Assembly: GCA_032622095.1 (NCBI GenBank)
Contig: CP136064.1
Coordinates: 1,304,001-1,368,000, forward strand
From: Siphonodentalium dalli
Taxonomy: Eukaryota; Mollusca; Scaphopoda; Gadilida; Siphonodentaliidae
Direction of reading: 5' to 3'
DNA length: 64,000 nt
Shown here: positions 1 through 11,600 of the stretch, one piece after another
Layout of the letters: each line of letters opens with the position of its first letter
How positions within the stretch are numbered: the first letter of the stretch is position 1
Notes under the pieces: generated by a model
Told to the model about the DNA's origin: nothing
What the model saw: only the letters and a program-made list of their open reading frames with translations
The model's database searches: none
Position numbers and translations under genes: made by a program

Positions 1-229
1 AGACTGGTTCCATGGTGGAGTACGGTTGGATATTTTCAATTTGGCGCATGTTTCTCCATACCGCGCAATGTCAAATCTGGCCATATCCGAATCGGGTTGT
101 CATTTACAATGACTACAGAAAATAAATATCTTCATGGTGGAATGCAAATGTATGTTTAAAGGAACAGATGTATCTCAACTTAAAGGGACATAAGTAACAC
201 AGTCACCAACTTTAAGGGGTATCTGCTAT

Positions 230-458
230 AGACTGGTTCCATGGTGGAGTACGGTTGGATATTTTCAATTTGGTGCATGTTTTTCCATACCGCGCCATGT
301 CAAATCTGGCCATATCCGAATCGGGTTGTCATTTACAATGACTACAGAAAATAAATATCTTCATGTTGGAAAGCAAATGTATGTTTAAAGGAACAGATGT
401 ATCTCAACTTAAAGGGACATAAGTAACACAGTCACCAACTTAAAGGGGTATCTGCTAT
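230..458 (+). repeat. Monomer type Q
   Basis: 45T, 54T (TTTTTCC) and 143A (GGAAAGC) on the A/A/T background. It occurs at 230, 3893, 7098 and 58,383. The last one links the otherwise distant window start to the end of the 15-kb duplication. Confidence 0.82.
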
Positions 459-544
459 AGACTGGTTCCATGGTGGAGTACGGTTGGATATTTTCAATTT
501 GGCGCATGTTTCTCCATACCGCGCCATGTCAAATCTGGCCATAT

Positions 545-553
545 CCGAATCGG
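545..553. other. Short dyad CCGA-N-TCGG (monomer positions 87-95), one per monomer
   Basis: The arms CCGA and TCGG are exact reverse complements around a single central base. The centre is A in most monomers and T in the U-type monomers (for example 36630-36858), so there the centre changed while the arms stayed intact. Isolated arm mutations exist near 9,479, 19,091 and 59,614, each a CpG transition. A role as a protein-binding site is inference only. Confidence 0.6.
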
Positions 554-556
554 GTT

Positions 557-571
557 GTCATTTACAATGAC
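557..571. other. 15-bp dyad GTCATT-NNN-AATGAC (monomer positions 99-113), one per monomer
   Basis: Two 6-bp arms are perfect reverse complements around a 3-bp spacer. The spacer is TAC in most monomers, TTC in G monomers (for example near 14,986), CAC in two P monomers (near 12,463 and 17,271) and AAC in the divergent monomer near 59,172, all with arms intact. E monomers break one arm (A108 to C). The dyad could bind a dimeric protein or form a hairpin; neither is shown by sequence alone. Confidence 0.6.
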
Positions 572-633
572 TGCAGAAAATATATATCTTCATGGTGGAA
601 TGCAAATGTATGTTTAAAGGAACAGATGTATCT

Positions 634-676
634 CAACTTAAAGGGACATAAGTAACACAGTCACCAACTTAAAGGG
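634..676 (+). repeat. Internal direct repeat CAACTTAAAGGG, two copies 31 bp apart in each monomer
   Basis: The 12-mer occurs at 634-645 and 665-676 in this monomer (monomer positions 176 and 207). TATCT lies just before the first copy and just after the second. The second copy exists in three states that track monomer type: TTAAAGGGG, TTTAAGGGG (213T) and TTAAAGAGG (217A). A spacing of 31 bp is close to three helical turns, so paired sites on one face of the DNA are possible. Confidence 0.75.
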
Positions 677-916
677 GTATCTGCTATAGACTGGTTCCAT
701 GGTGGAGTACGGTTGGATATTTTCAATTTGGTGCATGTTTCTCCATACCGCGCCATGTCAAATCTGGCCATATCCGAATCGGGTTGTCATTTACAATGAC
801 TACAGAAAATAAATATCTTCATGTTGGAATGCAAATGTATGTTTAAAGAAACAGATGTATCTCAACTTAAAGGGACATAAGTAACACAATCACCAACTTT
901 AAGGGGTATCTGCTAT

Positions 917-1144
917 AGACTGGTTCCATGGTGGAGTACTGTTGCATATTTTCAATTTGGCGCATGTTTTTCCATACCGCGCCATGTCAAATCTGGCCAT
1001 ATCCGAATCGGGTTGTCATTTACAATGACTGCAGAAAATAAATATCTTCATGTTGGATTCAAATGTATGTTTAAAGGAACAGATGTATCTCAACTTAAAG
1101 GAACATAAGTAACACAGTCACCAACTTAAAGAGGTGTCTGATTT
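917..1144 (+). repeat. Chimeric 228-bp monomer G/N
   Basis: The 5' part carries the G markers (24T, 29C, 54T). The 3' part carries the N markers (115G with 125A, TTGGATTC, 187A, GAGG tail), and 106 is A, not the T of G. The switch therefore lies between about positions 55 and 115. The same chimera is at 7785-8012, 6,868 bp downstream. Confidence 0.85.
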
Positions 1145-4100
1145 AGACTGGTTCCATGGTGGAGTACGGTTGGATATTTTCTATTTGGCGCATGTTTCTC
1201 CATACCGCGCCATGTCAAATCTGGCCATATCCGAATCGGGTTGTCATTTACAATGACAACAGAAAATAAATATCTTCATGTTGGAATGCAAATGTATGTT
1301 TAAAGGAACAGATGTATCTCAACTTAAAGGGACATAAGTAACACAGTCACCAACTTTAAGGGGTATCTGCTATAGACTGGTTCCATGGTGGAGTACGGTT
1401 GGATATTTTATATTTGGCGCATGTTTCTCCATACTGCGCCATGTCAAATCTGGCCATATCCGAATCGGGTTGTCATTTACAATGACTACAGAAAATAAAT
1501 ATCTTCATGTTGGAATGCAAATGTATGTTTAAAGAAACAGATGTATCTCAACTTAAAGGAACATAAGTAACACAGTCACCAACTTTAAGGGGTATCTGCT
1601 ATAGACTGGTTCCATGGTGGAGTACTGTTGGATATTTTCAATTTGGCGCATGTTTCTCCCTACCGCGCCATGTCAAATCTGGCCATATCCGAATCGGGTT
1701 GTCATTTACAATGACTACAGAAAATAAATATCTTCATGTTGGAATGCAAATGTATGTTTAAAGGAACAGATGTATCTCAACTTAAAGGGACATAAGTAAC
1801 ACAGTCACCAACTTAAAGGGGTATCTGATATAGACTGGTTCCATGGTGGAGTACGGTTGGATATTTTCAATTTGGCGCATGTTTCTCCATACCGCGCCAT
1901 GTCAAATCTGGCCATATCCGAATCGGGTTGTCATTTACAATGACTGCAGAAAATATATATCTTCATGGTGGAATGCAAATGTATGTTTAAAGGAACAGAT
2001 GTATCTCAACTTAAAGGGACATAAGTAACACAGTCACCAACTTAAAGGGGTATCTGCTATAGACTGGTTCCATGGTGGAGTACTGTTGGATATTTTCAAT
2101 TTGGCGCATGTTTCTCCCTACCGCGCCATGTCAAATCTGGCCATATCCGAATCGGGTTGTCATTTACAATGACTACAGAAAATAAATATCTTCATGTTGG
2201 AATGCAAATGTATGTTTAAAGGAACAGATGTATCTCAACTTAAAGGGACATAAGTAACACAGTCACCAACTTAAAGGGGTATCTGCTATAGACTGGTTCC
2301 ATGGTGGAGTACGGTTGGATATTTTCAATTTGGCGCATGTTTCTCCATACCGCGCAATGTCAAATCTGGCCATATCCGAATCGGGTTGTCATTTACAATG
2401 ACTGCAGAAAATATATATCTTCATGGTGGAATGCAAATGTATGTTTAAAGGAACAGATGTATCTCAACTTAAACGGACATAAGTAACACAGTCACCAACT
2501 TAAAGGGGTATCTGCTATAGACTGGTTCCATGGTGGAGTACGGTTGAATATTTTCAATTTGGCGCATGTTTCTCCATACCGCGCCATGTCAAATCTGGCC
2601 CTATCCGAATCGGGTTGTCATTTACCATGACTGCAGAAAATATATATCTTCATGGTGGAATGCAAATGTATGTTTAAAGGAACAGATGTATCTCAACTTA
2701 AAGGGACATAAGTAACACAGTCACCAACTTTAAGGGGTATCTGCTATAGACTGGTTCCATGGTGGAGTACGGTTGGATATTTTCAATTTGGCGCATGTTT
2801 CTCCATACCGCGCCATGTCAAATCTGGCCCTATCCGAATCGGGTTGTCATTTACCATGACTGCAGAAAATATATATCTTCATGGTGGAATGCAAATGTAT
2901 GTTTAAAGGAACAGATGTATCTCAACTTAAAGGGACATAAGTAACACAGTCACCAACTTAAAGGGGTATCTGCTATAGACTGGTTCCATGGTGGAGTACG
3001 GTTGGATATTTTCAATTTGGTGCATGTTTCTCCATACCGCGCCATGTCAAATCTGGCCATATCCGAATCGGGTTGTCATTTACAATGACTACAGAAAATA
3101 AATATCTTCATGTTGGAATGCAAATGTATGTTTAAAGAAACAGATGTATCTCAACTTAAAGGGACATAAGTAACACAATCACCAACTTTAAGGGGTATCT
3201 GCTATAGACTGGTTCCATGGTGGAGTACTGTTGCATATTTTCAATTTGGCGCATGTTTTTCCATACCGCGCCATGTCAAATCTGGCCATATCCGAATCGG
3301 GTTGTCATTTTCAATGACTACAGAAAATAAATATCTTCATGTTGGAATGCAAATGTATGTTTAAAGGAACAGATGTATCTCAACTTAAAGGGACATAAGT
3401 AACACAGTCACCAACTTAAAGGGGTATCTGCTATAGACTGGTTCCATGGTGGAGTACGGTTGGATATTTTCAATTTGGCGCATGTTTCTCCATACCGCGC
3501 CATGTCAAATCTGGCCATATCCGAATCGGGTTGTCATTTACAATGACTACAGAAAATAAATATCTTCATGTTGGAATGCAAATGTATGTTTAAAGGAACA
3601 GATGTATCTCAACTTAAAGGGACATAAGTAACACAGTCACCAACTTAAAGGGGTATCTGCTATAGACTGGTTCCATGGTGGAGTACGGTTGGATATTTTC
3701 AATTTGGCGCATGTTTCTCCATACCGCGCAATGTCAAATCTGGCCATATCCGAATCGGGTTGTCATTTACAATGACTGCAGAAAATATATATCTTCATGG
3801 TGGAATGCAAATGTATGTTTAAAGGAACAGATGTATCTCAACTTAAAGGGACATAAGTAACACAGTCACCAACTTTAAGGGGTATCTGCTATAGACTGGT
3901 TCCATGGTGGAGTACGGTTGGATATTTTCAATTTGGTGCATGTTTTTCCATACCGCGCCATGTCAAATCTGGCCATATCCGAATCGGGTTGTCATTTACA
4001 ATGACTACAGAAAATAAATATCTTCATGTTGGAAAGCAAATGTATGTTTAAAGGAACAGATGTATCTCAACTTAAAGGGACATAAGTAACACAGTCACCA

Positions 4101-6868
4101 ACTTAAAGGGGTATCTGCTATAGACTGGTTCCATGGTGGAGTACGGTTGGATATTTTCAATTTGGCGCATGTTTCTCCATACCGCGCCATGTCAAATCTG
4201 GCCATATCCGAATCGGGTTGTCATTTACAATGACTGCAGAAAATATATATCTTCATGGTGGAATGCAAATGTATGTTTAAAGGAACAGATGTATCTCAAC
4301 TTAAAGGGACATAAGTAACACAGTCACCAACTTAAAGGGGTATCTGCTATAGACTGGTTCCATGGTGGAGTACGGTTGGATATTTTCAATTTGGTGCATG
4401 TTTCTCCATACCGCGCCATGTCAAATCTGGCCATATCCGAATCGGGTTGTCATTTACAATGACTACAGAAAATAAATATCTTCATGTTGGAATGCAAATG
4501 TATGTTTAAAGAAACAGATGTATCTCAACTTAAAGGGACATAAGTAACACAATCACCAACTTTAAGGGGTATCTGCTATAGACTGGTTCCATGGTGGAGT
4601 ACTGTTGCATATTTTCAATTTGGCGCATGTTTTTCCATACCGCGCCATGTCAAATCTGGCCATATCCGAATCGGGTTGTCATTTTCAATGACTACAGAAA
4701 ATAAATATCTTCATGTTGGAATGCAAATGTATGTTTAAAGGAACAGATGTATCTCAACTTAAAGGGACATAAGTAACACAGTCACCAACTTAAAGGGGTA
4801 TCTGCTATAGACTGGTTCCATGGTGGAGTACGGTTGGATATTTTCAATTTGGCGCATGTTTCTCCATACCGCGCCATGTCAAATCTGGCCATATCCGAAT
4901 CGGGTTGTCATTTACAATGACTGCAGAAAATATATATCTTCATGGTGGAATGCAAATGTATGTTTAAAGGAACAGATGTATCTCATCTTAAAGGGACATA
5001 AGTAACACAGTCACCAACTTAAAGGGGTATCTGCTATAGACTGGTTCCATGGTGGAGTACGGTTGGATATTTTCAATTTGGCGCATGTTTCTCCATACCG
5101 CGCCATGTCAAATCTGGCCCTATCCGAATCGGGTTGTCATTTACCATGACTGCAGAAAATATATATCTTCATGGTGGAATGCAAATGTATGTTTAAAGGA
5201 ACAGATGTATCTCAACTTAAAGGGACATAAGTAACACAGTCACCAACTTTAAGGGGTATCTGCTATAGACTGGTTCCATGGTGGAGTACGGTTGGATATT
5301 TTCAATTTGGAGCATGTTTCTCCATACCGCGCCATGTCAAATCTGGCCATATCCGAATCGGGTTGTCATTTACAATGACTGCAGAAAATAAATATCTTCA
5401 TGTTGGAATGCAAATGAATGTTTGAAGGAACAGATGTATCTCAACTTAAAGGGACATAAGTAACACCGTCACCAACTTTAAGGGGTATCTGCTATAGACT
5501 GGTTACATGGTGGAGTACGGTTGGATATTTTCAATTTTGCGCATGTTTCTCCATACCGCGCCATGTAAAATCTGGCCATATCCGAATCGGGTTGTCATTT
5601 ACAATGACTGCAGAAAATAAATATCTTCATGTTGGAATGCAAATGTATGTTTAAAGGAACAGATGTATCTCAACTTAAAGGGACATAAGTAACACAGTCA
5701 CCAACTTAAAGAGGTGTCTGATTTAGACTGGTTCCATGGTGGAGTACGGTTGGATATTTTCTATTTAGCGCATGTTTCTCCATACCGCGCCATGTCAAAT
5801 CTGGCCTTATCCGAATCGGGTTGTCATTTACAATGACTACAGAAAATAAATATCTTCATGTTGGAATGCAAATGTATGTTTAGAGGAACAGATGTATCTC
5901 AACTTAAAGGGACATAAGTAACACAGTCACCAACTTTAAGGGGTATCTGCTATAGACTGGTTCCATGGTGGAGTACGGTTGGATATTTACTATTTGGCGC
6001 ATGTTTCTCCATACCGCGCCATGTCAAATCTGGCCATATCCGAATCGGGTTGTCATTTACAATGACTACAGAAAATAAATATCTTCATGTTGGAATGCAA
6101 ATGTATGTTTAAAGGAACAGATGTATCTCAACTTAAAGGGACATAAGTAACACAGTCACCAACTTAAAGGGGTATCTGCTATAGACTGGTTCCATGGTGG
6201 AGTACGGTTGGATATTTTCAATTTGGCGCATGTTTCTCCATACCGCGCCATGTCAAATCTGGCCATATCCGAATCGGGTTGTCATTTACAATGACTGCAG
6301 AAAATATATATCTTCATGTTGGAATGCAAATGTATGTTTAAAGGAACAGATGTATCTCAACTTAAAGGGACATAAGTAACACAGTCACCAACTTTAAGGG
6401 GTATCTGCTATAGACTGGTTACATGGTGGAGTACGGTTGGATATTTTCAATTATGCGCATGTTTCTCCATACCGCGCCATGTCAAATCTGGCCATATCCG
6501 AATCGGGTTGTCATTTACAATGACTGCAGAAAATAAATATCTTCATGTTGGATTCAAATGTATGTTTAAAGGAACAGATGTATCTCAACTTAAAGGAACA
6601 TAAGTAACACAGTCACCAACTTAAAGAGGTGTCTGATTTAGACTGGTTCCATGGTGGAGTACGGTTGGATATTTTCTATTTGGCGCATGTTTCTCCATAC
6701 CGCGCCATGTCAAATCTGGCCATATCCGAATCGGGTTGTCATTTACAATGACAACAGAAAATAAATATCTTCATGTTGGAATGCAAATGTATGTTTAAAG
6801 GAACAGATGTATCTCAACTTAAAGGGACATAAGTAACACAGTCACCAACTTAAAGGGGTATCTGCTAT

Positions 6869-8699
6869 AGACTGGTTCCATGGTGGAGTACGGTTGGATA
6901 TTTTCAATTTGGCGCATGTTTCTCCATACCGCGCAATGTCAAATCTGGCCATATCCGAATCGGGTTGTCATTTACAATGACTACAGAAAATAAATATCTT
7001 CATGGTGGAATGCAAATGTATGTTTAAAGGAACAGATGTATCTCAACTTAAAGGGACATAAGTAACACAGTCACCAACTTTAAGGGGTATCTGCTATAGA
7101 CTGGTTCCATGGTGGAGTACGGTTGGATATTTTCAATTTGGTGCATGTTTTTCCATACCGCGCCATGTCAAATCTGGCCATATCCGAATCGGGTTGTCAT
7201 TTACAATGACTACAGAAAATAAATATCTTCATGTTGGAAAGCAAATGTATGTTTAAAGGAACAGATGTATCTCAACTTAAAGGGACATAAGTAACACAGT
7301 CACCAACTTAAAGGGGTATCTGCTATAGACTGGTTCCATGGTGGAGTACGGTTGGATATTTTCAATTTGGCGCATGTTTCTCCATACCGCGCCATGTCAA
7401 ATCTGGCCATATCCGAATCGGGTTGTCATTTACAATGACTGCAGAAAATATATATCTTCATGGTGGAATGCAAATGTATGTTTAAAGGAACAGATGTATC
7501 TCAACTTAAAGGGACATAAGTAACACAGTCACCAACTTAAAGGGGTATCTGCTATAGACTGGTTCCATGGTGGAGTACGGTTGGATATTTTCAATTTGGT
7601 GCATGTTTCTCCATACCGCGCCATGTCAAATCTGGCCATATCCGAATCGGGTTGTCATTTACAATGACTACAGAAAATAAATATCTTCATGTTGGAATGC
7701 AAATGTATGTTTAAAGAAACAGATGTATCTCAACTTAAAGGGACATAAGTAACACAATCACCAACTTTAAGGGGTATCTGCTATAGACTGGTTCCATGGT
7801 GGAGTACTGTTGCATATTTTCAATTTGGCGCATGTTTTTCCATACCGCGCCATGTCAAATCTGGCCATATCCGAATCGGGTTGTCATTTACAATGACTGC
7901 AGAAAATAAATATCTTCATGTTGGATTCAAATGTATGTTTAAAGGAACAGATGTATCTCAACTTAAAGGAACATAAGTAACACAGTCACCAACTTAAAGA
8001 GGTGTCTGATTTAGACTGGTTCCATGGTGGAGTACGGTTGGATATTTTCTATTTGGCGCATGTTTCTCCATACCGCGCCATGTCAAATCTGGCCATATCC
8101 GAATCGGGTTGTCATTTACAATGACAACAGAAAATAAATATCTTCATGTTGGAATGCAAATGTATGTTTAAAGGAACAGATGTATCTCAACTTAAAGGGA
8201 CATAAGTAACACAGTCACCAACTTTAAGGGGTATCTGCTATAGACTGGTTCCATGGTGGAGTACGGTTGGATATTTTATATTTGGCGCATGTTTCTCCAT
8301 ACTGCGCCATGTCAAATCTGGCCATATCCGAATCGGGTTGTCATTTACAATGACTACAGAAAATAAATATCTTCATGTTGGAATGCAAATGTATGTTTAA
8401 AGAAACAGATGTATCTCAACTTAAAGGAACATAAGTAACACAGTCACCAACTTTAAGGGGTATCTGCTATAGACTGGTTCCATGGTGGAGTACTGTTGGA
8501 TATTTTCAATTTGGCGCATGTTTCTCCCTACCGCGCCATGTCAAATCTGGCCATATCCGAATCGGGTTGTCATCTACAATGACTACAGAAAATAAATATC
8601 TTCATGTTGGAATGCAAATGTATGTTTAAAGGAACAGATGTATCTCAACTTAAAGGGACATAAGTAACACAGTCACCAACTTAAAGGGGTATCTGATAT
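6869..8699 (+). repeat. Eight-monomer block repeating 1-1831 at a 6,868-bp offset
   Basis: The order R-Q-A-F-G/N-O-P-B' is the same as at the window start, including the rare R haplotype (115A/125A/137G), the GGAAAGC change of Q and the 228-bp G/N chimera. The match continues into the following full HOR as far as about 10,302. This block lacks the D-E and H-to-M parts of the HOR. Confidence 0.85.
7785..8012 (+). repeat. Chimeric 228-bp monomer G/N, second copy
   Basis: Same breakpoint pattern and same neighbours (F before, O after) as 917-1144, so it was copied as part of the 6,868-bp unit rather than formed again. Confidence 0.84.
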
Positions 8700-11600
8700 A
8701 GACTGGTTCCATGGTGGAGTACGGTTGGATATTTTCAATTTGGCGCATGTTTCTCCATACCGCGCCATGTCAAATCTGGCCATATCCGAATCGGGTTGTC
8801 ATTTACAATGACTGCAGAAAATATATATCTTCATGGTGGAATGCAAATGTATGTTTAAAGGAACAGATGTATCTCAACTTAAAGGGACATAAGTAACACA
8901 GTCACCAACTTAAAGGGGTATCTGCTATAGACTGGTTCCATGGTGGAGTACTGTTGGATATTTTCAATTTGGCGCATGTTTCTCCCTACCGCGCCATGTC
9001 AAATCTGGCCATATCCGAATCGGGTTGTCATTTACAATGACTACAGAAAATAAATATCTTCATGTTGGAATGCAAATGTATGTTTAAAGGAACAGATGTA
9101 TCTCAACTTAAAGGGACATAAGTAACACAGTCACCAACTTAAAGGGGTATCTGCTATAGACTGGTTCCATGGTGGAGTACGGTTGGATATTTTCAATTTG
9201 GCGCATGTTTCTCCATACCGCGCAATGTCAAATCTGGCCATATCCGAATCGGGTTGTCATTTACAATGACTGCAGAAAATATATATCTTCATGGTGGAAT
9301 GCAAATGTATGTTTAAAGGAACAGATGTATCTCAACTTAAACGGACATAAGTAACACAGTCACCAACTTAAAGGGGTATCTGCTATAGACTGGTTCCATG
9401 GTGGAGTACGGTTGGATATTTTCAATTTGGCGCATGTTTCTCCATACCGCGCCATGTCAAATCTGGCCCTATCCGAATCAGGTTGTCATTTACCATGACT
9501 GCAGAAAATATATATCTTCATGGTGGAATGCAAATGTATGTTTAAAGGAACAGATGTATCTCAACTTAAAGGGACATAAGTAACACAGTCACCAACTTTA
9601 AGGGGTATCTGCTATAGACTGGTTCCATGGTGGAGTACGGTTGGATATTTTCAATTTGGCGCATGTTTCTCCATACCGCGCCATGTCAAATCTGGCCCTA
9701 TCCGAATCGGGTTGTCATTTACCATGACTGCAGAAAATATATATCTTCATGGTGGAATGCAAATGTATGTTTAAAGGAACAGATGTATCTCAACTTAAAG
9801 GGACATAAGTAACACAGTCACCAACTTAAAGGGGTATCTGCTATAGACTGGTTCCATGGTGGAGTACGGTTGGATATTTTCAATTTGGTGCATGTTTCTC
9901 CATACCGCGCCATGTCAAATCTGGCCATATCCGAATCGGGTTGTCATTTACAATGACTACAGAAAATAAATATCTTCATGTTGGAATGCAAATGTATGTT
10001 TAAAGAAACAGATGTATCTCAACTTAAAGGGACATAAGTAACACAATCACCAACTTTAAGGGGTATCTGCTATAGACTGGTTCCATGGTGGAGTACTGTT
10101 GCATATTTTCAATTTGGCGCATGTTTTTCCATACCGCGCCATGTCAAATCTGGCCATATCCGAATCGGGTTGTCATTTTCAATGACTACAGAAAATAAAT
10201 ATCTTCATGTTGGAATGCAAATGTATGTTTAAAGGAACAGATGTATCTCAACTTAAAGGGACATAAGTAACACAGTCACCAACTTAAAGGGGTATCTGCT
10301 ATAGACTGGTTCCATGGTGGAGTACGGTTGGATATTTTCAATTTGGCGCATGTTTCTCCATACCGCGCCATGTCAAATCTGGCCATATCCGAATCGGGTT
10401 GTCATTTACAATGACTGCAGAAAATATATATCTTCATGGTGGAATGCAAATGTATGTTTAAAGGAACAGATGTATCTCATCTTAAAGGGACATAAGTAAC
10501 ACAGTCACCAACTTAAAGGGGTATCTGCTATAGACTGGTTCCATGGTGGAGTACGGTTGGATATTTTCAATTTGGCGCATGTTTCTCCATACCGCGCCAT
10601 GTCAAATCTGGCCCTATCCGAATCGGGTTGTCATTTACCATGACTGCAGAAAATATATATCTTCATGGTGGAATGCAAATGTATGTTTAAAGGAACAGAT
10701 GTATCTCAACTTAAAGGGACATAAGTAACACAGTCACCAACTTTAAGGGGTATCTGCTATAGACTGGTTCCATGGTGGAGTACGGTTGGATATTTTCAAT
10801 TTGGAGCATGTTTCTCCATACCGCGCCATGTCAAATCTGGCCATATCCGAATCGGGTTGTCATTTACAATGACTGCAGAAAATAAATATCTTCATGTTGG
10901 AATGCAAATGAATGTTTGAAGGAACAGATGTATCTCAACTTAAAGGGACATAAGTAACACCGTCACCAACTTTAAGGGGTATCTGCTATAGACTGGTTAC
11001 ATGGTGGAGTACGGTTGGATATTTTCAATTTTGCGCATGTTTCTCCATACCGCGCCATGTAAAATCTGGCCATATCCGAATCGGGTTGTCATTTACAATG
11101 ACTGCAGAAAATAAATATCTTCATGTTGGAATGCAAATGTATGTTTAAAGGAACAGATGTATCTCAACTTAAAGGGACATAAGTAACACAGTCACCAACT
11201 TAAAGAGGTGTCTGATTTAGACTGGTTCCATGGTGGAGTACGGTTGGATATTTTCTATTTAGCGCATGTTTCTCCATACCGCGCCATGTCAAATCTGGCC
11301 TTATCCGAATCGGGTTGTCATTTACAATGACTACAGAAAATAAATATCTTCATGTTGGAATGCAAATGTATGTTTAGAGGAACAGATGTATCTCAACTTA
11401 AAGGGACATAAGTAACACAGTCACCAACTTTAAGGGGTATCTGCTATAGACTGGTTCCATGGTGGAGTACGGTTGGATATTTACTATTTGGCGCATGTTT
11501 CTCCATACCGCGCCATGTCAAATCTGGCCATATCCGAATCGGGTTGTCATTTACAATGACTACAGAAAATAAATATCTTCATGTTGGAATGCAAATGTAT

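Larger units (their letters stand above)
459..687 (+). repeat. Reference monomer (229 bp) with internal landmarks
   Basis: This copy carries the commonest base at most sites. Landmarks by monomer position are: NcoI-type CCATGG at 10-15; CpG-rich CCGCGCC at 61-67; palindromic TGGCCA at 78-83; dyad CCGAATCGG at 87-95; dyad GTCATTTACAATGAC at 99-113; PstI-type CTGCAG at 113-118, present only when site 115 is G; an alternating TATATAT stretch around 123-129, present only when site 125 is T; and a CAACTTAAAGGG direct repeat at 176-187 and 207-218. Because 229 = 3x76 + 1, reading frame shifts by one base at each monomer, so no frame can run through the array. Confidence 0.9.
1..6868 (+). repeat. 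30-monomer (6,868-bp) expanded HOR copy, type 1
   Basis: Monomer order is R-Q-A-F-G/N-O-P-B'-A-B-D-E-E-F-G-C-D'-Q-A-F-G-H-E-I-J-K-L-M-N-O, where C and D' are B-like and D-like variants. The R-Q-A-F-G/N-O-P-B' start recurs exactly 6,868 bp later, and the match continues for 15 monomers (1-3434 against 6869-10302). Monomer 2519-2747 is an E type with a private G29-to-A change (GGTTGAATA) that puts a TGA stop in the frame its sisters keep open. Two monomers (917 and 6412) are 228 bp. Confidence 0.85.

Noticed and set aside
1-229. tRNA- or SINE-derived monomer
   Set aside because: GGTTCCATGG does not fit a pol III B box in a tRNA-like arrangement, and no A box at the right distance, poly-A tail or target duplication is visible.
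180-242. Minus-strand 20-codon frame starting in a strong initiation context (CCACCATGG)
   Set aside because: The CCATGG palindrome gives this context by chance on the minus strand. The frame is only 20 codons and is stopped after four codons in monomers that follow the GATTTAG junction.
545-561. CENP-B box at the CCGAATCGGG motif
   Set aside because: The CENP-B box needs seven bases between its TTCG and CGGG elements; here only three separate CG from CGGG, and TTCG is not present.
581-588. TATATATA-like stretch as a TATA-box promoter
   Set aside because: It is present only in 125T monomers and is a single-base variant of ATAAATAT. No transcription start context or downstream gene exists.
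470-620. 229-bp monomer as a dimer of two 115-bp halves (CATGGTGGA occurs at positions 11 and 133)
   Set aside because: Beyond that 9-10-bp match, the two halves do not align convincingly, and the spacing (122 bp) is not half of 229.
470-655. 61-residue open frame repeated in many monomers as a possible protein gene
   Set aside because: It recurs in 118 satellite monomers and is closed by TAA, TGA or TAG in the others according to subtype. Variants inside it mostly change the residue, and no domain or signal is visible.
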